From contig JBBHKE010002976.1 of the NCBI GenBank assembly GCA_037447655.1, forward strand, positions 159,898 to 223,897: 64,000 nucleotides of DNA. The letters are read 5' to 3'. Shown here piece after piece: positions 38,818 to 52,400 of this stretch. A program made the position numbers and the translations under genes. Every line of letters starts with the position of its first letter. The first letter of the stretch is position 1. A model generated the notes under the pieces. That model saw nothing but the letters and a program-made list of their open reading frames with translations. It searched no databases and was not told where the DNA came from. This DNA is from Zygnema cylindricum. Lineage: Eukaryota > Streptophyta > Zygnematophyceae > Zygnematales > Zygnemataceae.

Positions 38818-39099
38818 TGTTGAGATTCTGAAGAAGAGGCCATAGGATCGATAAATTACAAGACATACGCATGATTTTTCGTCACGTATACTCAAAATTT
38901 ACGTCTACTTGACTTCCCGTACACTACAAGTCAAGGACCACGTTTTCACGAAAACTTGACGTCTACGTATATGTACCTTCTCGTCTATCAACCGTACATA
39001 TAACTAACAAGACTTCGGTTGACTTCTCTCTCACGTAACAACTATGACCAACTTTGACTTTCTGGTCCTTCGCTGAAAATGGACGCAGAAATCTTAACA
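38818..39099 (-). mobile_element. Copia-type LTR (element F, 3' LTR)
   Basis: On the minus strand it runs TGTTAAGATTTC...AGAATCTCAACA, 282 bp, directly after a purine tract CAGAGAGGGGG (39,100-39,110) that serves as the polypurine site. It is inserted in the low-complexity ORF of the right arm. Confidence 0.75.
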
Positions 39100-39142
39100 C
39101 CCCCTCTCTGGGTCATTTTCTGCATACTATTGGTTGTCCACA

Positions 39143-39700
39143 CTAAATAGGACCAACTCCTGTGAGCTGATTACAAACAACAATTTTATCTCGAGGAACT
39201 CCTTTAGTCAAGTGATCTGCTGCTTGTTGAGCTGAACTAACAAACTCAAACTTTAAAATTTTCTTTTCAACTTGTTCTCTCACAAAATGTGTTTGAATGT
39301 CTATATGTTTTGTCCTTGCATGGTAAACTGGATTTTTCATCAAAGCAATGCTACTTTGATTATCTGTAAGAATCAAAGTCTTCTCTATGGGTTCAAACCC
39401 TATCTCAGCATAAAAGTTGCGAAGCCAAATAGCTTCCTTTGCTGCTTGAGTAGCCGCCACGTATTCCGCCTCTGTGCTTGATAATGCCACAGAAGATTGA
39501 CGTTTCGAACTCCAACTTATAGGTCCTCCTGAACACGTGAAAATCCAGCCGGTAGTGCTCCTCCTTGTGTCGAGGTCGCCTCCCCAATCCGCATCAACAT
39601 AGCCGGAAAAATCAATGTCTCCGGTGTTCTTCAAAAATTGTAGGCCGTAATTTATAGTCCCTTTCACATAACGTAAAATACGTTTAACAGCATACCAAGA
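39143..39700 (-). pseudogene. Copia RT C-end/RNase H fragment (element F, 5'-truncated)
   Basis: The minus-strand frame starts in WYAVKRILRYVKGT and continues through YVDADWGGDL (RNase H Asp), [12 protein letters not shown] (Glu), TDNQSSIAL (Asp), RTKHIDI and the ADHLTKGVP end typical of Ty1/copia RNase H. Everything upstream (gag, protease, integrase, most RT) is missing. The frame runs by chance into the adjacent purine tract up to 40,027, which is not coding. It is from a different family than elements A/B and C/D. Confidence 0.85.
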
Positions 39701-40325
39701 AAGAGGGGAATACTGATATAGATACGGAGAGGGAGGTGGATAGAGGTAAATACAGAAAGGGAAACGGAGAGGGAAAGGGAGAGAATCCCGAGAGGGAGAG
39801 GGAGGGGGCGAGAAAACCATGAGAATGAGGGGAGACCGAGAGCGAGGTGGAAAGAAAGAGGGGAAAAAGGAGAGGCTAATGGAGAGGGAGAGGTAAGTGA
39901 GGGAACGGAAAAACGAGAAGGAGAGCGAAAGAAAGCGAGGAAAACTGGGACAGAGAGGGTGAGGGAGGGGGAAATGAAGATCGAGACGGAGAGGGGGAGA
40001 GAGGGAAAAAATAAGAGGGAATAGCATAAGGAGAGGGAGGAAGGGAAAACCGACAGGGAGAGAAAAAGGGAGGAGGGAAATGAAAAGCGAGAGTGAGGAA
40101 AGTGGGAGTGGAAATCCCAGAGGGATGGGGAGAGGGAGAAGAAATGAGAGGAAGAGGATGAGGGAGAAGTAGATGTAGAGAGAGGGAAAGGGATAGGGAG
40201 GGAGTGGGAGAGGAAGAGGTAGGGAGAGTAAGGGGAAATCCGAGAGGTTGAGCGAGGGGAAACTCGGAGGATTGGAAAGCCGAGAGCGAGAGCTAGAGGG
40301 AAAGGTAGGCCAAAACCGAGAGGTA
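39700..40325. repeat. Purine-rich low-complexity tract, right arm
   Basis: GAGAGGGA-type imperfect repeats, the reverse complement of the left tract at 2940-3375 but longer. Long open frames here are compositional. Confidence 0.85.
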
Positions 40326-40446
40326 ATGGGGACTACCTTAGGAAAAGGTTATATAGATAAAAAAAGGAGGGAAGAAGAGAGAGTGATATGAATGACAACT
40401 GACTCTTCATTCCTTTCCCTCTTTTATTTTTATTTTTTCGAGGCAG

Positions 40447-43400
40447 CTGTGGGATATTGTGAGCGATATGGGGCATTTGATTGAGTGCAATAGAAAGGCC
40501 CGGCTTCAAAGGACGGTAGGCTCTCCTCTCCCAGTCCTTCTCTCTCGCTATCTCTCTTTCTCCTTCCTCTCTCTCTGCCCCTCACTCTCTATGCCCCTCT
40601 CTCTGTACATATGTATGTGAAAATAGCTTCCTTGTCAAGCTTCTCCCTCTCGCAGTCTCTCTTTCTGCAGGGAAGAGGGTGAGAGAGGATGTCGATATGT
40701 TTTCGGTTTATTTATTTTTTCATTTTTTGTTCCCTTCCTTCATTTAAATTCAGACTTGTAGGCTGACGTAAGCTCTCATGCAATCATTTTTAACTTGGTT
40801 AGGAACTATGGTCGGAGTGGGAGAGGATTTCGGATTACCTGTAGAGCCAACTGAATTTCTGTCTCTCCCTTTGTTTTTTTCCCTTTTTTCATTTTTTTAG
40901 CATTCCTTTTAACCTTTTTTATTTCCAATTTTTGTTCAACCTCTTTTTTTCTTTTGACAGTTGGAGACAACAGGAAAGACGAGGAAAATGACGGAGGGAC
41001 TGCACAAAACTCTGAAGGAGAGTTACCTCCACCGCATCACTAAGGTCAAAACCCCTCCCAAAAGCCTTCCCTTCCTCCCTTCTCTCTCAATATCCTCCTC
41101 TTTCTCTCTCTCTCTCTCCCCCCCTCTCTCTCTCTCTCTCCCCTTTTGGCCCTCTCTCCTTATCCCTGTCCCCCCTAAATATATGTTGTTTTTTTTATGT
41201 TTGACTACTTTGGCTTTACAACCTTTATTTTGAACAGTGTGACTGAGTTTTTTTTTTGTTATTTTTTTAATTTTTTGATATTTCAACCACCATTTTTCTT
41301 CAAATTTTGTTTTAGTGATGAGAAGTTTTTTTCTTTGCTAGTTTTTTTTGTATTGGTGGTTATTTCCCAGTCTGTTATTTTTTTATAATATTTTTTCTCT
41401 GTAGTTTTCTATTTATTTTTTATTTTGTTGATTGTCACAATTCATATTGTTACTTTCAACTTTGTTATCGTTTTTTTTTTTCTTTTGTTGTGTTAGGATT
41501 ACAATGTGGGATTTTGGTTCAGTTTTAGTGTGGGTCAGTTTTTTTTGTCACGCGTCACATCACACATTATATTTCGTTTCATTATTACTTTTGTACTTTT
41601 CAGTTTCGTTTGATTAGGTGTGAACGGTTTGGTCTTCTTCATACGGGACTTCTAGTACTTTCGGTTCGTGCGTCCTTCTAGCAGTTTCGTTTCATGTAGG
41701 TTAAGTTGTACTTTAAGTATTGTACTTCTAGATATTTCGTTTCGCTAATTTTCAGTTTGCGTCATACTCTATTTTGCGTCTAAGTACATATGACGCTTCT
41801 AGAATTAGAGTTCTAGATGTAATCTGCGACTAAGTTAAAATGCCAGCCAAGTTAAAATGCCAGCCAGAGGGAATTAGATAAAAACTAAGAAATTATTGTA
41901 GAATTAATGTATGAGAATTAATGTGAGTTTCTTCTTCTGAATTATGTGATGTCTCTATCTATGTTCATGAGGATTTAATGTTTGTAATGTGAGCTGGTTG
42001 ATATTTGATGTGAGTAAAATTCGCTTCCGCATTGTAATTTGTCAATTTTTGCGCATTCCGATTGTGTTTTCGATCCTTTCAATTGGTATCGGAGCAGGTT
42101 AGCTCCACATTGAGGATCTAGTGAGTTAGGTATGGGAGGGAAGAAAAAGAAGACCACACCCTCTCCATCCGGACCGAGGATGCCTATGGGGACCTTGGGA
42201 ACTCCGCCGACACCCGAGCCATCTCTTCGGGGTCCGAGCGAACGAGAATTCAGTTTCGGTGAAGGAATTGCGCCAAATTCCGAGGAGTCATTGCCAGCTA
42301 AAACCTTCGGATTGGATCAACCTAAAGAGAAGGAAAGTTATGACATTCGGTTAGATAGAGACACTTATAAGGAGTGGGAGAAATTTATGAAAGAGAAGGA
42401 TAAAAAGGTGAAAAATGAAAATGTTTCGGTGAAAGAGGAATTCGAGGGCAGCTCTAGCTCTAGTTCTAGTAGCAGCTCAGATAATTCGGATGATGATGAA
42501 AAATGTAAGAAAAAGGTAAAGAAAAAGAAAAAGATAGAAGAGGATTTTGATTTTGATAGTGAGTTGGAAAGAGAAGAAGATTTTCGAATGGGAGGCAAGC
42601 CGGTTATCTTTGATGGATCAAACTACGCTATTTGGAAGAAGAACATGAGAGCGAGTCTCATTTTGAAGAAGTTGTGGAAGATCGTCAACGGCAAGGAGAA
42701 AATGCCAAAAGATCCCAAGGCACAAAATTTGTGGAGATTGAAAGATATGGCGGCCATGAATGGATTGATTCAAAGTTGTACCGGATCGGTCCATGATTAT
42801 TTTCTTATTCATGATACCGCACATAAATGTTGGCAAGCGTTAGAAAATCATTTTGAGAAAGGAGTCAAAGATAAGGCAAATTATGTGTTCAAAGATTTCA
42901 TTAAGTTTAAGTTTAAGCATAATGAGTCAATAGATGATGGAGTCAAAAGATTTTATATTTTGTTGGAGCAATTGAGTAGTCTTGGTAAAATTGTACCCGA
43001 AAATGAAAAGTTACAAGTGTTCTTAGAGGGATTACCTGAAAGATATTCTACGTCTAGTGAAATAATTCAATCTAAACGGAAGGCTACACTTGAGTATGCG
43101 GTGAATTATTTGAAGTCCATTGAGAAGTCTAGAGAGAGTGTAGGTAGAGGTTTTGAAAGTAGTGGAATCCATAATGTAAATACCTCGGATTCCCCGGATC
43201 TAAATTTGTTCCGAGGAAGAGGGGGTATTAGAGGAAATTTTAGAGGAAGAGGTAGAGCAAGAAGTCAAAATGTTGGATTTAATAGAAGTCAATTTGATAA
43301 ATCTAACACCTCTAACGTGACTTGTTTCAAATGTGATAAGATTGGGCATTTTGCAGCCGAGTGCCCGGATAAGGAGAAGAGATGCAATATTTGCCATAAG

Positions 43401-46400
43401 TGGGGACATGTGAGTTCACATTGTTTCCAACGAGAAGGCGAAAATTCTTCCTTTTATGACGATCGAAGAAATGGACGAGGTGGCCGAGGACAGGGACGTG
43501 GTCGTGGCATTTTAAGAGGATCCGATTATCAAGGAAAATATGCGGAATTTGAAAAAGACTTTGAGGAGCGATATTACAATTTGACTATTTTATTGGACGA
43601 AAAAACCGGAGCAATTTTGAATTCGGCTTCTAGTAATCATCGTGTAAAAGATTGGATCATTGATACCGGCGCAACTCATCACGTGTGTACGAATTTAAGT
43701 TTATTTTCAAATACAAAGAAGCTTACGGTTCCAAAGAATGTCACCGTTGCGAGAAGACATGTGATTCCGGTGGATACGGTTGGAACGGTTCGAATTGATT
43801 TACCGGTGAGAGATAAATTTGGAAATGTTAGAGTGCATAAAGCTAAGTTGAATGATGCTTTGTTTATTCCTAATGGAGTGGTGAATTTGGTTAGTGTTCC
43901 TCAAATTCAAAAGGCCGGAGGTAGAGTCATTTCTTTGGAGGATTTTAGAATCATGATTAAAAGTAAGGAAGGAATTCAAATTGGGGAAGGATTTGTGTCG
44001 GATAATTTGGTTAGTAAGTTAATTTGGAAACGGCCGGCTAAAGAGGAACCTTCTATGCTTTCCGTGGAAATGGAGAAAGGCGACCTTAGCCTTTGGCATC
44101 ATCGGTTATGCCACACTTCGGAGGAAAATATTAAAAGGATGATTAAGAATTCTTCGGTGAGAGGTTTGGAATTGGCGACCAGAGAAAAGGTGAATGGATG
44201 TAATGGTTGTAGCAAGGGGACGCAAATGAGGAAACCGCATCCTGTAAAAAATGTACAATTTCAAGCGAGTCAACCTTTGGAACTTATTTATGTGGATCTA
44301 TGTGGACCTATTACGCCGAGGAGTCTTGGGGGAAATAAATATGTTTTTGTGATTGTTGATGATTTTTCTCGTAAGAGTTGGGTGTATCTTTTGAAAAGGA
44401 AGTCGGAGACTTTGGATTATTTTAAGAAGTTTGTTGTGATGGCTGAAAGGGAAACGGACAGGAAATTGAAAGGAGAATTTATTGCATTTAAGGAGTTTTG
44501 TGAAGAGCGGGGAATCAAGCAACAATTTACCGCCGCTTATTCACCCGAACCTAATGGAGTGGCCGAAAAGAAAAACAGGACGTTGCAGGAAATGGTGCGT
44601 GCGATGCTTCATAGCACGAAACACAATGCTTCGCTTTGGGGAGAAGCCATAGTCACGGCAAACTATGTCTGTAATCGAAGATTGACTTCGATTTCTGGTG
44701 AGAAGACGCCTCAAGAACTTTGGAGTGGACGGGTTCCGTCGGTACGACATTTAAGAATTTGGGGTTGTCGGGCGACCGTATATATTGACAGAAACAAACG
44801 GACCGGCAAGTTTAGTCCACGAAGTTGGAGTGGAATTTTTGTCGGATATAGTGCGAATTCGAATCAATACCGAATCTTCAATCCTGTGACGCGGAACGTA
44901 GTGGAGTCTCGGAATGTTGACTTCCACGAGAATTTAAAGGCGGCCATGGAATATTCGAAAGGCAAGGAGCAAAGCTTGGATTTTGAAGAGGAAAATAGTT
45001 CGGAGGAGTTCGAAGTGGCGGATTCGTCGGATGAGGAAGACGATCATTATGAGACTCCAAAACGAAAACCGAAATTTGGTAAAGTTTCAAATTCTGACAA
45101 ATTTGATTTGGAATCCAATTTGAGTGATGATAAATCTGAGAGTTCAAAAAGTCAAATTAGTGAAAAAAGTATGCCATCAATTTTTGAAAAGAGTGAAAAG
45201 AATGTAATGGAAGAAGAAGTGGTTGTTAGGAGAAGCAATCGAGAAACTAAAGGAAAAACACCTGAGCGATTAAGTCTTCAAATGAAAACTAGTGATAAAT
45301 CTCATAATTTTATTTCAAAAGCTAAGTTAAATGAATTCCTTTTATAGCAATTACTGCAAGAGAGTGTAAGTGGTGACCCGAAATCTTATACGGAAGCTAG
45401 AAATTCGGGTGATTGGGAGTCTAAGTGGAAAGATACATTTGAAAAAGAATATAAATCTATTGTTGAGAATGAGACTTTGGAGGAAGTAGAACTACCCAAG
45501 GCAAAGAAGGCCATAGATTCTAAGTGGGTATTCAAAACAAAAACTAGTGCTTCTGGTGAAATAATTAAGTTTAAAGCAAGATTAGTATGTAAGGGATTTC
45601 AGCAGAAAGAGGGAGTGGATTATACAGAGACCTATGCTCCTGTGGTCAAGTCTGATTTTTTGAGGATGATCATCGCATTGGCGGCAGCCGGGAAGAAGCA
45701 TATTCATCAGATGGACGTGGAGACCGCTTTTCTCAATGGAGATCTCGAGGAGGAGGTTTATATGAAGATTCTGGAAGGAGTACCATCTAAACCCGGTTTA
45801 GTGTGGAGACTAAAGAAATCCTTGTATGGGTTGAAGCAAGCACCGAGGACATGGTATTTACGCTTACATAAGGTTTTGATTGATTTTGGATTTGTGAGAA
45901 CAATTTCAGATTCCGGTGTATATGTGAAAGGAAATGGAGTGGATCAAATTATTTTTAGTGTCTATGTGGATGATTTCATTATGGTGTCAGATAGTTTGGA
46001 GAAAATTAAGGAATTGAAGTTTTATTTGAAGAAGCATTTTAAGGTGACAGATTTAGGTTAAGCAAAATATATATTGGGAATTGAGGTGATTAGGAGTAAA
46101 TCTGGATGTATTAAATTGAGTCAAGAACAATATTGTAAAAAAGTTCTTACTCGATTTTCTATGTTAGGTTCTAAGCCCCTTAGCACACCTCTAGACCCGA
46201 AATTACAGCTTAGCAAATTTGATGATGAGGAAATTGTTAACGTCCCTCATAGAGAGGCAATTGGATGCCTAATGTATTTGAGTGTAGGGACAAGACCGGA
46301 TATTTCTGCAGCTATTTCAATTATTAGCAGATATAGTCAAGCTCCAAAGAAGCAACATTGGGAATCGGTCAAGCGGATTTTCAGGTATTTGGCCGGAACA

Positions 46401-49400
46401 TTAGACATTGGATTGGTTTACCGAAGTTGAGACGATTTGGATTGTTTCGGATATTGCGATGCTGATTGGGGAGGCGACTTTGACACGGGAAAGTCCACCT
46501 CCGGTTATGCTTTTGTATTGAGTGGAGCGGCAATCTCATGGAGCTCCAGATTACAGCCTACGGTGGCTTTAAGTTCAACTGAAGCGGAGTACATGGCGGC
46601 TTGTCATGCAGCAAAAGCTTCAATTTGGATTAAGGACATGTTGAGTGAGTCGGGAATTTTTGTGAAGTGTATGAAGATTAATTCTAACAGCATGAGTAGT
46701 ATTACTTTAGTGATGAATCCGGTGTTTCGTAAAAGGACAAAATATATTAGAATTCAGTGGCATTTTATGAGAGATTTAGTGAATGATAAAGAGTTAGAAT
46801 TTTTATTTGTTCCTATTTTGGAGGAGACAGCAGATATGTTAACTAAAGCTGCAATGCATGATGTCTTTGTTAGAGGAAGACCTAAGTTAGGATTATTTTG
46901 AGTGTGGTATAAATCCTCACATTGAGAGGGGGAATGTTAGGATTACAATGTGGGATTTTGGTTCAGTTTTAGTGTGGGTCAGTTTTTTTGTCACGCGTCA
47001 CGTCACGCATTATATTTCGTTTCATTAATACTTTTGTACTTTTCAGTTTCGTTTGATTAGGTGTGAACGGTTTGGTCTTCTTCATACGGGACTTCTAGTA
47101 CTTTCGGTTCGTGCGTACTTCTAGCAGTTTCGTTTCACGTAGGTTAAGTTGTACTTTAAGTATTGTACTTCTAGATATTTCGTTTCGCTAATTTTCAGTT
47201 TGCGTCATACTCTATTTTGCGTCTAAGTACATGTGACGCTTCTAGAATTAGATTTCTAGATGTAATATGCGACTAAGTTAAAATGCCAGCCAGTGAGGGA
47301 ATTAGAAATAACTAAGAAATTATTGTAGAATTAATGTATGAGAATTAATGTGAGTATCCTCTTCTGAATTATGTGATGTCTCTATCTATGTTCATGAGGA
47401 TTTAATGTTTGTAATGTGAGCTGGTTGATATTTGATGTGAGTAAAATTCGCTTCCGCATTGTAACTTGTCAATTTCTGCGCATTCCGATTGTGTTTTCGA
47501 TCTTTTCATGTTGTCGTTATCTTCTGGTTGTTTTCTTTCTCTTTTTTGTAAATTGTTTAATTTTACGTTCAGTTTTGTTCTGATTTTCTTTTTTTTGTTT
47601 ATTTTTTTGTGTGCAGCTCACAAAAGGCAAAAAAGAGGCGACGGAGAAACTTGCACGGATTCAATCTGAGGTGATATCTCTCTTTCTCTCTCTCTCCCTT
47701 TCTCTTGAAAGGATCGAAAACACAATCGGAATGCGCAAAATTTGACAAATTACAATGCGGAAGCGAATTTTACTCACATCAAATATCAACCAGCTCACAT
47801 TACAAACATTAAATCCTCATGAACATAGATAGAGACATCACATAATTCAGAAGAGGAAACTCACATTAATTCTCATACATTAATTCTACAATAATTTATT
47901 AGTTTTTATCTAATTCCCTCATTGGCTGGCATTTTAACTTAGTCGCAGATTACATCTAGAACTCTAATTCTAGAAGCGTCATATGTACTTAGACGCAAAA
48001 TAGAGTATGACGCAAACTGAAAATTCGCGAAACGAAATATCTAGAAGTACAATACTTAAAGTACAACTTAACCTACATGAAACGACACTACTAGAAGTAC
48101 TACGTACGAACCAAAATACTAGAAGTCCCGTACAAACGAAATAGACCAGCCCGTTCACACTTAATCAAACGAAACCAAAAGTACTAATGAAACGAAACTT
48201 AATGCGCGACGTGACCCACGACAAAACTGACGCACACTAAAAAACAAACCAACATTGACAAAATCCCACATTCCAATCCTAACATTCCCCCTCTCAATGT
48301 GAGGATTTATCACTAGCTTTCATTTGAAGACTTAATCGCTCGGGTGCTTTTCCCTTATTTTCTCGATTGCTTCTCCTAACAAACACTTCTTCTTCCATTA
48401 CATTCTTTTCACTCTTTTCAGAAATTGATGGCATACTTTTTTCACTAATTTGACTTTTTGAACTCTCAGATTTATCATCACTCAAATTGGATTCCAAATC
48501 AAATTTGTCAGAATTTGAAACTTTACCAAATTTCGGTTTTCGTTTTGGAGTCTCATAATGATCGTCTTCCTCATCCGACGAATCCGCCACTTCGAACTCC
48601 TCCGAACTATTTTCCTCTTCAAAATCCAAGCTTTGCTCCTTGCCTTTCGAATATTCCATGGCCGCCTTTAAATTCTCGTGGAAGTCAACATTCCGAGACT
48701 CCACTACGTTCCGCGTCACAGGATTGAAGATTCGGTATTGATTCGAATTCGCACTATATCCGACAAAAATTCCACTCCAACTTCGTGGACTAAACTTGCC
48801 GGTCCGTTTGTTTCTGTCAATATATACGGTCGCCCGACAACCCCAAATTCTTAAATGTCGTACCGACGGAACCCGTCCACTCCAAAGTTCTTGAGGCGTC
48901 TTCTCACCAGAAATCGAAGTCAATCTTCGATTACAGACATAGTTTGCCGTGACTATGGCTTCTCCCCAAAGCGAAGCATTGTGATTCGTGCTATGAAGCA
49001 TCGCACGCACCATTTCTTGCAACGTCCTGTTTTTCTTTTCGGCCACTCCATTAGGTTCGGGTGAATAAGCGGCGGTAAATTGTTGCTTGATTCCCCGCTC
49101 TTCACAAAACTCCTAAATGCAATAAATTCTCCACCATTATCCGACCTCACGGCTTTCAATTTCCTGTCCGTTTCCCTTTCAGCCATCACAACAAACTTCT
49201 TAAAATAATCCAAAGTCTCCGACTTCCTTTTCAAAAGATACACCCAACTCTTACGAGAAAAATCATCAACAATCACAAAAACATATTTATTTCCCCCAAG
49301 ACTCCTCGGCGTAATAGGTCCACATAGATCCACATAAATAAGTTCCAAAGGTTGACTCGCTTGAAATTGTACATTTTTTACAGGATGCGGTTTCCTCATT

Positions 49401-52400
49401 TGCGTCCCCTTGCTACAACCATTACATCCATTCACCTTTTCTCTGGTCGCCAATTCCAAACCTCTCACCGAAGAATTCTTAATCATCCTTTTAATATTTT
49501 CCTCCGAAGTGTGGCATAACCGATGATGCCAAAGGCTAAGGTCGCCTTTCTCCATTTCCACGGAAAGCATAGAAGGTTCCTCTTTAGCCGGCCGTTTCCA
49601 AATTAACTTACTAACCAAATTATCCGACACAAATCCTTCCCCAATTTGAATTCCTTCCTTACTTTTAATCATGATTCTAAAATCCTCCAAAGAAATGACT
49701 CTACCTCCGGCCTTTTGAATTTGAGGAACACTAACCAAATTCACCACTCCATTAGGAATAAACAAAGCATCATTCAACTTAGCTTTATGCACTCTAACAT
49801 TTCCAAATTTATCTCTCACCGGTAAATCAATTCGAACCGTTCCAACCGTATCCACCGGAATCACATGTCTTCTCGCAACGGTGACATTCTTTGGAACCGT
49901 AAGCTTCTTTGTATTTGAAAATAAACTTAAATTCGTACACACGTGATGAGTTGCGCCGGTATCAATGATCCAATCTTTTACACGATGATTACTAGAAGCC
50001 GAATTCAAAATTGCTCCGGTTTTTTCGTCCAATAAAATAGTCAAATTGTAATATCGCTCCTCAAAGTCTTTTTCAAATTCCGCATATTTTCCTTGATAAT
50101 CGGATCCTCTTAAAATGCCACGACCACGTCCCTGTCCTCGGCCACCTCGTCCATTTCTTCGATCGTCATAAAAGGAAGAATTTTCGCCTTCTCGTTGGAA
50201 ACAATGTGAACTCACATGTCCCCACTTATGGCAAATATTGCATCTCTTCTCCTTATCCGGGCACTCGGCTGCAAAATGCCCAATCTTATCACATTTGAAA
50301 CAAGTCACGTTAGAGGTGTTAGATTTATCAAATTGACTTCTATTAAATCCAACATTTTGACTTCTTGCTCTACCTCTTCCTCTAAAATTTCCTCTAATAC
50401 CCCCTCTTCCTCGGAACAAATTTAGATCCGGGGAATCCGAGGTATTTACATTATGGATTCCACTACTTTCAAAACCTCTACCTACACTCTCTCTAGACTT
50501 CTCAATGGACTTCAAATAATTCACCGCATACTCAAGTGTAGCCTTCCGTTTAGATTGAATTATTTCACTAGACGTAGAATATCTTTCAGGTAATCCCTCT
50601 AAGAACACTTGTAACTTTTCATTTTCGGGTACAATTTTACCAAGACTACTCAATTGCTCCAACAAAATATAAAATCTTTTGACTCCATCATCTATTGACT
50701 CATTATGCTTAAACTTAAACTTAATGAAATCTTTGAACACATAATTTGCCTTATCTTTGACTCCTTTCTCAAAATGATTTTCTAACGCTTGCCAACATTT
50801 ATGTGCGGTATCATGAATAAGAAAATAATCATGGACCGATCCGGTACAACTTTGAATCAATCCATTCATGGCCGCCATATCTTTCAATCTCCACAAATTC
50901 TGTGCCTTGGGATCTTTTGGCATTTTCTCCTTGTCGTTGACGATCTTCCACAACTTCTTCAAAATGAGACTCGCTCTCATGTTCTTCTTCCAAATAGCGT
51001 AGTTCGATCCATCAAAGATAACCGGCTTGCCTCCCATTCGAAAATCTCCTTCTCCTTCCAACTCACTATCAAAATCAAAATCCTCTTCTATCTTTTTCTT
51101 TTTCTTTTCCTTTTTCTTACATTTTTCATCATCATCCGAATTATCTGAGCTGCAACTAGATCTAGAGCTAGAGCTGCCCTCGGATTCCTCTTTCACCGAA
51201 ACATTTTCCTTTTTCACCTTTTTATCCTTTTCTTTCATAAATTTCTCCCACTCCTTATAAGTGTCTCTATCTAACCGAATCTCATAACTTTCCTTCTCTT
51301 TAGGTTGATCCAATCCGAAGGGTGTAGCTGGCAATGACTCCTCGGACTTTGGCGCAATTCCTTCACCGAAACTGAATTCTCGTTCGCTCGGACCCCGAAG
51401 AGATGGCTCGGGAGTCGGCGGAGTTCCCAAGGTCCCCATAGGCATCCTCGGTCCGGATGGAGAGGGTGTGGTCTTGTTTTTCTTCCCTCCCATACCTAAC
51501 TCACTAGATCCTCAATGTGGAGCTAACCTGCTCCGATACCAATTGAAAGGATCGAAAACACAATCGGAATGCGCAGAAATTGACAAATTACAATGCGGAA
51601 GCGAATTTTACTCACATCAAATATCAACCAGCTCACATTACAAACATTAAATCCTCATGAACATAGATAGAGACATCACATAATTCAGAAGAAGAAACTC
51701 ACATTAATTCTCATACATTAATTCTACAATAATTTCTTAGTTTTTATCTAATTCCCTCACTGGCTGGCATTTTAACTTAGTCGCATTTTAACTTAGTCGC
51801 AGATTACATCTAGAACTCTAATTCTAGAAGCGTCATATGTACTTAGACGCAAAATAGAGTATGACGCAAACTGAAAATTCGCGAAACGAAATATCTAGAA
51901 GTACAATACTTAAAGTACAACTTAACCTACATGAAACGAAACTGCTAGAAGTACTACGTACGAACCAAAATACTTGAAGTCCCGTAGAAACGAAATAGAC
52001 CAGCCCGTTCACACAATCACTAATGAAACGAAACTTAATGCGCGACGTGACGCGCGACAAAGCTGAAGCACACTAAAAAACAAACCAACATTGACAAAAT
52101 CCCACATTGCAATCGTAACATCTCTCTCCTCTCTCTCCCTCTCTCTTTTCCCCGCTCTTTCCCCCCCTCTCTCTCTCTCCCTCTCTCTCTCTCTCTCCCC
52201 TATTTTGGCAATGTCCTTTTTTTGGTTCCCTTAAACATGGAAATTCGTGTCTTGAAAAAAAATAAAAAAAAAAAATAATTGAAGGTTTTTTATCTCATAT
52301 GGTACAAAAGTTTTTGGAAAATTGAATCTGAGTGGGCGGCGGGTTTCGGCAGTTGGAGGATGTGAAGAAGGAGAGGGATGCGACGAAAGACAGCCTCAGA

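Larger units (their letters stand above)
41491..47508 (+). mobile_element. Copia element A (complete structure, coding region broken)
   Basis: 5' LTR 41,491-42,081 and 3' LTR 46,935-47,508, both TGTTAGGATT...TTTCA. The 5-bp target duplication TGTTG is at 41,486-41,490 and 47,509-47,513. The primer site TGGTATCGGAGC (42,084-42,095) matches the 3' end of initiator Met tRNA with one change. The polypurine tract GAGAGGGGGAA ends at 46,934. It lies in an intron of the right coiled-coil gene. Confidence 0.95.

Noticed and set aside
39700-40027. N-terminal extension of the RNase H reading frame
   Set aside because: The Ser/Pro/Phe-rich stretch is the adjacent purine tract read by chance in frame with the truncated copia fragment.
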